A stretch of 64,000 bases of DNA from Chondrilla cf. caribensis (taxonomy: Eukaryota; Porifera; Demospongiae; Chondrillida; Chondrillidae). Positions 18,993 to 30,151 of the stretch are shown piece by piece. Numbering within the stretch: the stretch's first letter is position 1; each line of letters opens with the position of its first letter. The stretch lies in contig OZ026550.1 in the NCBI GenBank assembly GCA_964020155.1, positions 2,168,852 through 2,232,851 of the forward strand, read 5' to 3'. A program made the translations under genes and the position numbers. Under the pieces are notes generated by a model. The model worked only from the letters and a program-made list of their open reading frames with translations, was not told the DNA's origin and made no database searches.

Positions 18993-20057
18993 ATGGGAGA
19001 TGTTTATTCCAAAGAAGATGATTCCAAAGATAGAGTTGGTACCTTCTCTCACGATATGGAGCCCTGGGAGCTGAAACCTGGAGATCATGTCTACTGTTAT
19101 CCTAAAATTTCACTAAAGAAACGCCATGGGATCTATATTGGAGAAGGCAAAGTCATTTATTATGCCAATGCAGAAGATGACTCGAGAGAATTTGCTACAG
19201 TGTGTTCCTGTACATTGGACGAGTTCACAGGAGGTAGTAAGGTACGCCTTGCTCCATATGATACCAGTGTCACCGCTAACTTATTGAAACCGAGTGGAAC
19301 AACATATTTTGTTCTATGCAATCCCGCTCATCAAGTTATTAAAACTGCGCAATACTATCTCAAAAATCCACACGAATGGGTTAGCTTTAAGCTGAAAAAC
19401 AACTACAGTGAGAGTTTCGCCTATTTCTGCAAAACTGGGAGATACCAATCCTTTTGGTCGGATATTTGGGATGCTGTTGATGAGAAACCCACACTGTATT
19501 ACTGTGATGATGATGAGGATGATGATGATGATGATGACGAATCAGAAGAGATAGACAGTTCTTCTGAAGATAAAGATGATGACTCTAAAGAGAGAGCAGG
19601 CATCATCTTTCATGATGTGAAAGAATGGGAATTAGAACCTGGAGATCATATATATTCCTACAGAAGGGGGGTATTTTACTCTCATCATGGTATTTACATT
19701 GGAGAAAGGGGCATGGAAGTAATTCACTTCTCAAACGTACAAGGAAAAAATAAATCCAGTGCTACAATTTGCTCCTGTACTTTGGAAGAATTTGCAGATG
19801 GTAATAAAATTCGTCTCGTTGCCTACAATGTGCACTCAGTTGAAAAAGCACTCAAAAGGGGTGAATCAAGTCACACACGGAAGTGCAAACCTGCTAGTAA
19901 AGTGATTAAGACAGCCAAACACTATTACAACAATCCCCAGAAATGGAAAGACTATAGCCTCCATGGGAACAACTGTGAAAGCTTTGCAGTATTCTGCAAG
20001 ACAGGGAAACATTTTAGTTCACAAATAACTCGATTCTCCAGGAGTGACCTAACTTAG
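18993..20057 (+). CDS. tandem double LRAT-domain protein 2, intronless
   Basis: 354 residues with the same two-domain plan as its neighbour 1.45 kb upstream. Domain 1 (about 20-150) again lacks the triad: Tyr56 in VIYYAN and Ser139 in NYSESFAYFCKTG. Domain 2 (about 207-340) again keeps His232 (HHGIYIG), His245 (EVIHFSN) and Cys328 (NNCESFAVFCKTG). The linker differs from that of protein 1: it is a strongly acidic run of Asp/Glu at about 172-197. Same-strand order, shared 5' flank and a shared GT tract after the stop show a tandem duplication. Keeping the same dead N-domain and intact C-domain in both suggests that the pseudo-enzyme domain has a job such as binding or regulation (inference). 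Confidence 0.86.
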   Translation: MGDVYSKEDDSKDRVGTFSHDMEPWELKPGDHVYCYPKISLKKRHGIYIGEGKVIYYANAEDDSREFATVCSCTLDEFTGGSKVRLAPYDTSVTANLLKPSGTTYFVLCNPAHQVIKTAQYYLKNPHEWVSFKLKNNYSESFAYFCKTGRYQSFWSDIWDAVDEKPTLYYCDDDEDDDDDDDESEEIDSSSEDKDDDSKERAGIIFHDVKEWELEPGDHIYSYRRGVFYSHHGIYIGERGMEVIHFSNVQGKNKSSATICSCTLEEFADGNKIRLVAYNVHSVEKALKRGESSHTRKCKPASKVIKTAKHYYNNPQKWKDYSLHGNNCESFAVFCKTGKHFSSQITRFSRSDLT

Positions 20058-20106
20058 AAACTTTATTATAGCATCAAACTAATATGTGTACCTCTACGTT
20101 GTGTAC

Positions 20107-20131
20107 ACGTGTGTGTGTGTGTGTGTGTGTG

Positions 20132-20224
<93 letters not shown>
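20107..20224. repeat. (GT)n microsatellite
   Basis: Nearly pure GT for about 118 bases in the 3' flank of the second LRAT gene. Confidence 0.95.
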
Positions 20225-20227
<3 letters not shown>

Positions 20228-20289
20228 ACGCTTATTTTATATTCTCTGCAATAAATTCCCTCTATAATATTATAGCCTGACCAAGCCCC

Positions 20290-20800
20290 CAAACTATGTA
20301 TATATATGGCGAGACTTGGCGACTTCCGGCATGGATGTAAATGGGGCGCGTCGCGCTCGTACGTCTCTTGAAGGATCGAAACTCTTTCCAGAGGAAGACG
20401 AGGGTGTCCTTTTCCAGATGATCGAGACCAATATTCAAAAGCGTTGACAAATTTTCTTTGCGGCACGAGACCACGTGCATTTTAATCGTCGACCGCATAA
20501 GGCGCCTAGGGACAGGATCGATTCTTTCGTCGACTGGTCGAACTAGTCAACAACCATACGAAACATTCCTATAGATCTAGAAAGATGTGGGAACCATCGA
20601 GACGCTTTCTGAAAGGCAGAAAACTACGGAGGGAGCAAGGTCCCTCTCGTCAGAGGCTTTCGGTCTCTTTTACAGGCGAACACATCTCGCGTACATGGTT
20701 TAGTTCGTCGAAAAACTATGGAGTGAAACCAAACATCTATACTTTTAATCCACATTCGGTTGTGTAACAAGAATTCTAAGGAGAACAATAAATGTATAAT
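20290..20800. other. CpG-rich block of unknown function, duplicated at 22085-22320
   Basis: Much richer in CpG than its surroundings (for example GGGGCGCGTCGCGCTCGTAC). Short open frames exist (from 20332 on plus, 60 residues from 20585 on plus, 80 residues on minus), but none looks like a known protein. The part from about 20489 to 20770 has a decayed copy at 22085-22320. It could be a promoter/first-exon region or a young mobile fragment. Confidence 0.45.
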
Positions 20801-21129
20801 CATAGACTCTACACCCAGGGTGTAGAGTCTATGGCATAATGTAATAATTACTTTTATATAACCTTACATATAGAAACGCGAAAAAACGATATCGTAACGC
20901 ATAAATCACTGCTCTTGGTACCACTGCAAACAGTACACGGCTACTGCAACATGAAACAGACCCCATGTGCAGATGCTGACGCCAATGGATAGAGCATGCT
21001 GTAAACCTCAATCAATAACTGTGCATACATGCAGTTTTCAACTTCTGCTACAGTAATAATATTATACAGAGCTCTGGACACTGCACATGCTTAGCTACTG
21101 TATCGTGAATAGCACCAATGGAGATGGTG

Positions 21130-21871
21130 GCACTACCATAGTATTCTCTTGAATAGAACATACTGCAGACATCAGTTAGTGCCCGTGTGTCCATGCAGAC
21201 CTGTGCATGCTCTGAGCTCGGGTGAACCCTTTCAGAGTCTGTCTGAACTAGTTAGTGCACATAACATTCCTCAAAGTTTACCACGTACATCCATTTCCAG
21301 GAGAGCAGTTAGTAAAGGTATGTGTATTGTAATAGGTGTATAATATTATGCACATGGAAGGATTTCACTATTAAGTGGTAGAGTTGTATGCTGTAGTATT
21401 GAGTACTAACTATGTAGCATTTACTGCATGTGAATATATATTCTATACAACATAGCAGAATTTCCAATAGAAATGCTTTCAAAATTTTATTGTTAGTGTG
21501 ACATTTATATACACATATATTTTTCAACACATTGTTTGTTCAGTGCTATAACTTAATGTCTACTTCATTGCAGCTCATTGCAACAATAGAATTTCTGCAA
21601 ACCCAACAGTGATCGGTCCTTCACTCTCTCTTACAACACCATAAAGAACCGAACATCTACAAGGTCCATGATCTCATTGAAGTTGTAGTGGCAGCATAAA
21701 ATCCAATATGTAAGTCGGGTAATTAATGTAAGGATATTTCTGAATCAATGGCAATTTTAATTACCATTGGCTCTAAATTTGATCTCACCACAGCTACTGA
21801 GGTACACAGAGAACCCCATAGCCAGTGAAGAGTACCTGTAGACCATACCCCAGAGTGGTACTATGGTCTAG
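21130..21871 (+). pseudogene. truncated pseudogene of the PH/Costars gene
   Basis: It matches the end of exon 2 (weakly, to about 21318), then exon 3 (21574-21709, 136 instead of 138 bases) and exon 4 (21794-21871) of the gene at 11382-14381, with intron positions kept. It is broken: exon 3 has small indels that shift the frame and exon 4 reads CTGTAGACC where the parent has CTGCGGACC, giving an early stop. Because the introns are retained it arose by DNA duplication, not retrotransposition. Homology continues in the 3' flank to about 22050, and again at 23845-24330 after an inserted block. Confidence 0.85.
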
Positions 21872-22084
21872 TTTCCACCTGCAACCTTGGCCTTCGCACT
21901 ATATGCCCTCCATTGAGCACAGCATTGTAAAAAGTGTCATTATTTGACAATATACCTTTATCTTGTAAAGCCTTTCTCATGCAGATCAAAATAGTGTACA
22001 TGTGAATTTCTTGATGTAAATGAATTACTTTTACCTTTCATTAAATGCGTGATTATAGTATATTAATGGATGTAATATCATCGA

Positions 22085-22320
22085 TTGCATAAGGCACTGG
22101 AGCGATTCTTTCATCGGACCAGTCAACAACCATATGAAACATTCCTCTGTATGGCACTAGGAAGATGTGGGAAACCTCGGGAGACATTCTGAAAGACTGC
22201 TAGGGAACGACAGAGGGAGCAAGTTCCTTTGTGTCAGAATCATTTGGTCTCTTTCAAAGGTGAACACTTCTCATGTAAATACATAGTTTCTCTCATCTGA
22301 AAACTATTGAATGATTGCAA
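22085..22320. repeat. CpG-depleted copy of 20489-20770
   Basis: Shares GTCAACAACCAT, GAAACATTCCT, AGATGTGGGAA and AGGGAGCAAG with the 20.5-kb block, but most CpG sites have become TpG or CpA. The frame is broken. Confidence 0.7.
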
Positions 22321-22329
22321 TAACCAACT

Positions 22330-22378
22330 GTGTGTGTGCATGCGTGAATGTGTGCGTGCGTGCGTGTGTGTGTGTTTG

Positions 22379-22433
<55 letters not shown>

Positions 22434-22604
22434 ATGTGCGTGTGTATGTGTTTGCATGTGCGTGTGTATGTACAAGTACAGGCAGTATGATAATCCGCCA
22501 AACGCATTATTATAATTTTAATGTGTATAATGCGTGTGTGTGTGTGTGTGTGTGTGCGTGTGTGTGTGCGCGCGCGCGCGTGTGTGTGTGTGTGTGCGTT
22601 CGTG

Positions 22605-22650
<46 letters not shown>
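22330..22650. repeat. compound (GT)n with a (GC)n core
   Basis: GT tracts at 22330-22430 and 22537-22648. The second contains GCGCGCGCGCGCG, an alternating purine-pyrimidine run that can adopt Z-form DNA. Confidence 0.9.
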
Positions 22651-22652
<2 letters not shown>

Positions 22653-22789
22653 CAATATAAAATGTATGCATATGCATGTTTTCACGTGTGTGCAATAGTG
22701 TATGTACGTGTGTGTGTGTTTTTGTCCACTTTTGCATGCATGTGTGCGTCTGTGTGCATGCACTATTTCTTTTAAATCAATTAATTCCT

Positions 22790-23700
22790 GGTCTACCTAT
22801 AGTGCTCGAGGTCACTCACCAAGGGAAACGTTGTCCAATAAAGAGGTGCTCGAGAACTAGTATTCCACCGTATTGTCTCGCACAAGTCCTTGCATGTGAC
22901 GTCATATTGAGTTTCAATCACGTTCGCCATCGCAACCGGCCCACGCACGTGCGATATTCCACGTGGTCGAAGCATCGAAGAACCGTCGGGAGAGGACATT
23001 GAATTTCTAACGGTCGGCTCTCCGAAGACCTGAAGGGTGATGCATCCCTTTGAAAGAAAAGACCCTCTGAATAAAACCTCGAAAAGGAGAGAGTTGGCGA
23101 CTAACTAGGTGCTTGTGGCGTTTATTTCTTCAGAAGAACCTATTTTTTCTAAAGGTTCCAAGATTCGTACGAACATGTGGCAATTCTCGTCAACTGTCTG
23201 AATGTGAGTGTCAGGACAGCCCCATAGCTAAGTGTAAGTAGATCATACATCGCGAGCGAGTACTTCTTATCAGATGCACAACGAGTATCCATTGGCATCA
23301 TAGATAATAGAACTACCTATGTTGGCATAGTGTACTATTGCAACGTATTAGTGGCATACTAGTCGACATAGTGTACAAGAGCTATAGGGACTGCGTGAAA
23401 CATATCTGTAAGTATGTGCTATCATCAGTATGACGTGTATATACTAGTCAATGGACTTGCTACACTAGTTGTAATTTATTAGGGTTCTCATTGTCACAAA
23501 GATCTGTTGTTACATAACTGCAATATTAAATTTTGCTTCCTGAAAGTGATTATTGAGAGTCTAATATCAGCTCTTTCTCAAATCTCCTTGCAATTCAGAG
23601 CAATCAGAATATTATGCCTGGATGACCATAATCACACCACAAATTAACTATAGCGATGTCAAGAGAACAAATGGTTTGTATACAAAACGTATTGACATGA
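22790..23700. other. CpG-containing insert within the pseudogene copy, no gene seen
   Basis: Together with 22085-22650 this separates the two halves of the PH-gene flank copy. It holds TGACGTCATATT at 22897, a CRE-like palindrome, and CACGTGG near 22970, but no recognisable exon. Confidence 0.4.
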
Positions 23701-24548
23701 TTAAATCGTTTTAAACCAAATTCAGAATTGAAACTAATAAATTAATGTCACTGATGATCAGTTATTGTTATTGTGGTGTATTGTTACAAAATGCATGGAA
23801 TTGTGTAAGTAATGTCCTCACTGCTATTGAAATTCTCCCAGTGGCTCTAGTGTGTGTGCATGCGTATGTGCATGTGTATGTGTACATGATTATACATTAT
23901 TTTTATTGTTTTTACCAAAGATGTTTTCAACATTCATAGGCTGATCTGCCATAATAGTTAGTAGACTACAAGGTCACACTCAAGTAGTCCTCTGCAGATA
24001 GCTTTGGACGCCTTGATTGCTGTTGTTCATTTTTTCCATGTTTGGTATTTCTGAATCAGTAAGTATAGTTCATTTCCTTTGCTTCACTGAGGTCATGCAA
24101 TGCATATATACAGAATAAATATCTTTAAATTGAGTTTGAAAACTTCACATTATGTACTCCCTTGTCTAATTTACCAGTCACTATGTAAAGCATCTTCCTT
24201 GTAGCCCTGTCAGTAATATTTGTACTGTTTGCTATTTTTGTAGAGCTACAAATTCCAAGTTGGTGGTCAGGGATGCTGAAGGACGGAATATACAATTTTA
24301 TTATTTGTAGTTTTGCCGTATTCTCCATCGCTGTTACTATAATGTTGTGATATGTATATTGAATATTGATGCATGTATATAAACCTCCTTGGAGGTGCTA
24401 TATACAAACCAGTCGGCACCCTGTGGGATTATAACAGGTCACATGCCCTTCCAGTGTCTATATTGTCACATATAATTCTGTATGTATAGTACAGCCTTAC
24501 ACTGTTAAACACTTGACATATTCCATGTTTGTATTATAAGCACAGTGA

Positions 24549-24660
24549 CGTACTGAAGGTTTATTTGATACAACTGCCACACCTAATTCTGAAGGTTTAT
24601 CTGATGTAACTGCCACACCTAATACTGAAGGTTCATCTGATGCAACTGCCACACTACAGT
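24549..24660. repeat. 36-bp minisatellite, three units
   Basis: Units of form GCCACACCTAATACTGAAGG plus TTTATCTGATACAACT. The 220 bases after it match those after the seven-unit version at 42414-42672. Confidence 0.85.
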
Positions 24661-25249
24661 AAACAGGCATCAGTGTATAATATAATTGTGGTTGTTCACG
24701 CAAGTCATAATGAAAATCATAAGGTTTCACCAAATCATGACTCTTCCATGTGCATGGTCACCCCTGCACCAGTCAACCTTTCAAAATCACAGGAAGTTCA
24801 TCAAATTGTCAATTTGCTTGTAGTTAATTGTTGCTCTGAGCATGCATGCATTACGTGGTATTTAATTGGCATAAGTATGTATGACACAGGCCCGGAGCAA
24901 GCAAAATTTCATTGGTCAGGCCGAAATACTGTCAAATGATTATAATCGTATATGAGGAAGTGGACTTGCGTAGACCAATAGAACACAACAAATAACAATG
25001 TCATGCAATCTTACAATAATGAATTGCTACATTAATTTTAAATTGTAGCAAACAGAATATGAAATTTGAATACGATTATAGTGTAAGAATAGACATACGT
25101 AATACTGTTCTGATGACATGCATGCATGGGCTATGAAAATAATATTGTTAAGATGTACCACAATTTTTCAACCTGTGATCAGAATCCCCAACAAAGTCGT
25201 TAGCAATATCACTTGATTTGAGCATATCGGTAGCAGCTTTGTGTACATG

Positions 25250-25900
25250 CAATCACAGGAAAAAATGCCCGACAATACGGACTTGATCAAACTCCGTGTT
25301 TCTGGAAGATACGGAAGCAATACGGAGATATGTGAATACGGGGGGAAACGTTCACCGTATTCACCTTAGGAGTCCCGTATAAAGACTAATACGGTGGTGT
25401 ATCTGCGTTCACATTTTTAGGATCTACGCAGGCGAATTTGTAAGACCAATAGTATATAATCCCGGTTCATAATTTGTCTCCAAGCAAGAAATCAAGCACA
25501 GGTTTGTGTTCAACCTTGTAAACAAACGACAGGGTGACATTCATCGCCGTCTATATATTTCAACCGTCATTTTAAGGCAAAATACGTAGTTTAACAGTCG
25601 GTTTCACCAAAGCGCGATAGTCTATCTACATATTCGCTAGCTAGCTAAAGAACCCTCACATCTAAAACACAGAATCTGCTGTTTTACAAAACTCGAATCG
25701 TCTTATAAGTACGAAAAAGTCGAATTAATGAACTGAAAGTCGACATTCTTCGGACGTAATACTAAACTTTTGGCGTACGTAGTATAATAATCAGATGTTG
25801 AAATGATAGATATAATTATTATCAAAAATAAAAGTAAACTAAATAAAAGTTAAATAAAAACACTAGCAACAGGACTACATACAAGCATGCAGCAGATAAG
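25250..25900. other. CpG-rich stretch inside the hAT-like element
   Basis: Rich in ATACGGA-like motifs, as is 29320-29600 near the other end. No gene is seen. Confidence 0.35.
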
Positions 25901-26085
25901 GAATTAAATCCTACTGGACAGTATACACATGTCTAGATCTCCACATGCAGTGTCCAGTGATCTTCTCTTCTGATGGTTGTACAGTAGTACACATTGAGCA
26001 GACTTGAGGATACATATGGCTGGAAAGATGGGAGGATAAGATGTTACCAAATGTCTACTAGTTAGACATAAGTGACACACTGCAT

Positions 26086-26088
<3 letters not shown>

Positions 26089-26122
<34 letters not shown>
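26089..26122. repeat. (CA)n tract flanking the minisatellite
   Basis: Pure CA, directly before the first minisatellite unit. Confidence 0.95.
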
Positions 26123-26125
<3 letters not shown>

Positions 26126-26128
26126 ACA

Positions 26129-27753
26129 ACAACTTATGGCAGATTTGGTCCATTCGAGACGGACTCACACATCCATGAGTAACAAACACACAAACACAAA
26201 CAACAACTCATGGCAGATTTGGTCCATTCGAGACGGACTCACACATCCATGAGTATAGGAAACACCCAAACAAAACAAGTTACAATTCAGGCGCACAAAC
26301 AACAACTCATGGCAGATTAGGTCCATTCGAGACGGACTCACACATCCACGAGCAAGACACACAGACACAAACAACAACTCATGGCAGATTTGGTCCATTC
26401 GAGACGGACTCACACATCCACGAGCAAGACACACAGACACAAACAACAACTCATGGCAGATTTGGTCCATTCGAGACGGACTCACACATCCATGAGCAAG
26501 ACACACAAACACAAACAACAACTCATGGTAGATTAGGTCCATTCGAGACGGACTCACACATCCATGAGCAAGACACACAGACACAAACAACAACTCATGG
26601 CAGATTTGGTCCATTCGAGACGGACTCACACATCCATGAGCAAGACACACAGACACAAACAACAACTCATGGCAGATTTGGTCCATTCGAGACGGACTCA
26701 CACATCCATGAGTATAGGAAACATCCAAACACAAGCAACAACTCATGGCAGATTTGGTCCATTCGAGACGGACTCACACATCCATGAGCAAGACACACAG
26801 ACACGAACAACAACTCATGGCAGATTTGGTCCATTCGAGACGGACTCACACATCGATGAGTAACAAACACAAACAACAACTCATGGCAGATTTGGTCCAT
26901 TCAAGACGGACTCACACATCCATGAGTATAGGAAACATCCAAACACAAGCAACAACTCATGGCAGATTTGGTCCATTCGAGACGGACTCACACATCCATG
27001 AGCAAGACACACAGACACGAACAACAACTCATGGCAGATTTGGTCCATTCGAGACGGACTCACACATCGATGAGTAACAAATACAAACAACAACTCATGG
27101 CAGATTTGGTCCATTCAAGACGGACTCACACATCCATGAGTAAGACACACAAACACAAACAACAACTCATGGCAGATTTGGTCCATTCGAGACGGACTCA
27201 CACATCCATGAGAATAGGAAACATCCAAACACAAGCAACAACTCATGGCAGATTTGGTCCATTCGAGACGGACTCACACATCCATGAGTAACAAACACAA
27301 ACAACAACTCATGGCAGATTTGGTCCATTCGAGACGGACTCACACATCCATGAGTAACAAACACAAACAACAACTCATGGCAGATTTGGTCCATTCGAGA
27401 CGGACTCACACATCCATGAGTAACAAACACAAACAACAACTCATGGCAGATTTGGTCCATTCGAGACGGACTCACACATCCATGAGTAACAAACACAAAC
27501 AACAACTCATGGCAGATTTGGTCCATTCGAGACGGACTCACACATCCATGAGTATAGGAAACATCCAAACACAAGCAACAACTCATGGCAGATTTGGTCC
27601 ATTCGAGACGGACTCACACATCCATGAGCAAGACACACGGACACAAACAACAACTCATGGCAGATTTGGTCCATTCGAGACGGACTCACACATCCATGAG
27701 CAAGACACACAGACACACACAACAATTCATGGCAGATTTGGTCCATTTGAGAC

Positions 27754-27756
<3 letters not shown>
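26129..27756. repeat. 66/72/76-bp minisatellite with higher-order structure
   Basis: About 23 units sharing CAACTCATGGCAGATTTGGT, CCATTCGAGACGGACTCACA and CATCCATGAG. Unit spacing is 66 bases (for example 27247, 27313, 27379), 72 (26383 to 26455) or 76 (27171 to 27247), depending on a variable spacer. A three-unit block of 76+72+66 = 214 bases is repeated at 26745 and 26959. The long frames on both strands exist because 66 and 72 are multiples of three; they are not genes. Confidence 0.95.
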
Positions 27757-27811
<55 letters not shown>

Positions 27812-27813
27812 AG

Positions 27814-27844
<31 letters not shown>

Positions 27845-27857
27845 GACACAGACACAG

Positions 27858-27916
<59 letters not shown>

Positions 27917-27970
27917 ACACCTCATGGCAGATCTAGACCAATCAGTCAGACCCGGCATCCATGAAAAAGA
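27757..27970. repeat. (CA)n expansion followed by a stranded minisatellite unit
   Basis: About 160 bases of CA with GA and AA interruptions begin inside a unit. After them, 27916-27965 reads CTCATGGCAGATCTAGACCA ... GGCATCCATGA, a decayed copy of the minisatellite unit. The microsatellite therefore grew from the CACACAGACACA part of a unit. Confidence 0.85.
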
Positions 27971-28439
27971 CCATATTATAATAAAAATCATTATTGCATA
28001 CACATTAAAATAATATACAATATAATATTATACCTGCAAGATTCTCTACCCAGATTATCTGATACCGTCCATAGTTAAGCGATCAATAAATAACCCAATT
28101 CAGCCTAAAGACTCTTCTGTAGGATGTCTTCCTCCGATTTGAAGATGATTTCATCGACAAGACTTAATTACGTGGTCTGTATCCTTGGTAATCCCTCCAA
28201 ACCCGTCTTCGCAGTCACTCAAGAACTTCCGATTTCTGATCGTTGAATGATTTCAGCCTACTAAAGTTCAAAAACCTATTAGTATCCTTGGTGATCCCTC
28301 CAAATTCGTCCTCTTTCATTAGATCATAATCCTCGTGGCTGTTTCAGCGGGATCATTCAAACCATCATCTCTCGCGATTCTTTCTTCTATCACAGGGAGA
28401 CTCGCCTCGCGTTTTAAACCAACTTCATCATCGTTTTAT

Positions 28440-29058
28440 ACAGTTTATCAGCAGAGTTGACGGAAGCGAAGTCCTCACAGCTCAGCTTTGAAGCCAAAAC
28501 AGTGCAGCTAACTGAGGTGGAATACCTCATTGTATCTGTGAGTTCGTATATGTGTATATTATTGGTCTGATTTTCAATCTACTTCAGTCTATTATTATTA
28601 CAGAATTCTGTTGCTCTTGCTTGATGTAAGCACTACAGTAACTCTGCAATTTGAGGACAAAGTAGGGTTAGTTAATGGGAAGTGCAGTTGCCAGCTACTG
28701 ATATCAAAGATGCTTCAGTGCTTAAACGAAAGCTAAGTACCATGCAAATTCTCCTGTTAATGATTTCACAAGTTTAGTTACCATGCATGTGCATTATTAT
28801 AGGTACAATCTGTGGTCAAAGGGCTTTAATGACAGAGAGAAGTTTTGGCAAATTAAAATCGGTGAGTAAAAATTGAAGAATTAAATACAAATTAGATACA
28901 ATATACATACATTACACACTGTTGTACATGCAGTCATAAAACCACACTATGCATTCAATTTTTATTGCAGTTTTACGGACAACATAGGAAGTTGACAGTC
29001 TCAAGTGGAGATGTGGACACAGCTATCCTGGAATACATGACTGAGAAGCCTGAGTGAT
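28440..29058 (+). other. exon-like segments of unknown gene
   Basis: Open segments with plausible splice borders: up to GTATCT|GTGAGT at about 28540, encoding ...SFEAKTVQLTEVEYLIVS; one ending AAATCG|GTGAGT at about 28862, encoding ...LMTERSFGKLKS; and one after TTTATTGCAG (from about 28971), encoding FYGQHRKLTVSSGDVDTAIL and ending at TGA 29058. The ERSFGKLKS piece recalls the ERSFSxLK motif of hAT dimerisation domains, but the rest does not. Could be a captured gene fragment or chance. Confidence 0.3.
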
Positions 29059-29628
29059 TTGGATAGTAATCCTGCCACAGACTAGCACACCAGTTGCAAG
29101 CAGGCCTATACAGAAAGAAGAGATAGAATTAAAGAAGACATGACATTTCTGTGAAGCAACAACAGTCTTACGCATATTATTGTCTGTGAACTAAACACTT
29201 CTGTCATTTTTTGGTAATTCATTGTAATTGCTTTTAGTTTTATAAAGTGATACGTTATGAATTATACAACTGTATACTAATCGCTTACCTGTACGTAAAA
29301 AGGGGCAACCAGAAGCGGCAGTGGGGGACAGGGATCCTGGGAAGGCGTTTTTATACGTACTGAAACGGTCTACGTATTCCCGACCGAATCCACGGGTATA
29401 GCTTCAAAAACACGGACTCGATTGGTCAGGAACATCTATAATTACGGTATCAAACGACTCCGTCTTCACAATTCGAGTCCCATTACCGACTTGGACGATC
29501 TCCGTATAAGTGATAATTCGGTATTACGTGATAATCCGCATTTACGATAAAGACGGGAACGATTAACGTTGAAACGGTATCCGTATGTGACGGTCATTTT
29601 TCCTGTGAATGTCATGAGGTTTGTGGCT

Positions 29629-29868
29629 TTAGAATTTCTCATTCTGCTTGAATCCCATAATGCATACATGGCAGTAAGCTACATCATTTGCTTCATCATA
29701 GTGGAAGAATGGCCACTGCTTGAACCAGGAGTGCTGAAAGGATCGCTGAACAGAATTCTTGAGGCCATATAATCGTTTTGGGAACTTGAAATTCGAGCGG
29801 GGCTGGTGGGGAGAACGTGACACTTCAGGAATTTCTGAAATACTACTCGTAGAGATAGAGGAAGCCAT
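29629..29868 (-). pseudogene. TTF-type zinc finger fragment of hAT transposase (ZMYM1-like)
   Basis: 79 residues from ATG at 29868 to a stop at 29629-29631. It contains FKFPKRLYG (27-35), RSFQHSWFKQWPFFHYDEA (42-60) and CHVC (66-69), the signature of the TTF-type finger that precedes the transposase core in many animal hAT elements and in zinc finger MYM-type protein 1-like genes. The rest of the transposase is absent: the following frame breaks and no catalytic region is found. It sits about 280 bases inside the right terminal repeat, where an N-terminus would be expected for a minus-strand transposase. Confidence 0.8.
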
Positions 29869-30151
29869 TAATCAACAGATATGTAAACGAATCCCAGTCA
29901 AAGCAACAAAGCCACAAAAACAGCCGCTGATATAACTCTATCCCACAACCACCCGTGGACTTCTGTGTATACGTAATTTCAATATTGCACAATGACAATA
30001 TGGCTGATTCACGGGCACAACTATATACCTAAGATATCGATTGATCTGTGACAGATTCTTAAAAGGCTAGAATTATTTTTAAGGTAACTTCTGAATATTG
30101 GTCAGGCCAAAGCCTGACCAGCCTGACCGGTTGCGCCGGCCCTGTGACAAT

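Larger units (their letters stand above)
24887..30144 (-). mobile_element. hAT-like DNA transposon, degenerate and filled with other sequence
   Basis: The left end CAGGCCCGGAGCAAGC and the right end, read inverted, CAGGGCCGGCGCAACC form terminal inverted repeats typical of one group of animal hAT elements; both are followed inward by TTGGTCAGGC-type motifs. A minus-strand frame near the right end encodes a hAT-type TTF zinc finger. The site is unoccupied in copy B (around 42900-42925). No clean 8-bp target duplication is seen; only TGACA is shared by the flanks. Most of the 5.26 kb is not recognisable transposase; it includes a large minisatellite and exon-like sequence, so it is decayed or composite. 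Confidence 0.65.

Noticed and set aside
24497..24939. Frames over the 36-bp repeats and their flank, also in copy B (42399-43011)
   Set aside because: They persist because 36 is a multiple of three; no start context or known domain, and the mucin-like frame has stops in copy B.
26165..27964. Repeat-protein-like frames (MADLVHSRRTHTSMS and others) on both strands
   Set aside because: The frames stay open only because unit lengths are multiples of three; both strands are open at once, and 76-base units break the frame.
29466..29669. Minus-strand frame overlapping the TTF finger
   Set aside because: It is an overlapping frame; its sequence does not continue the transposase.
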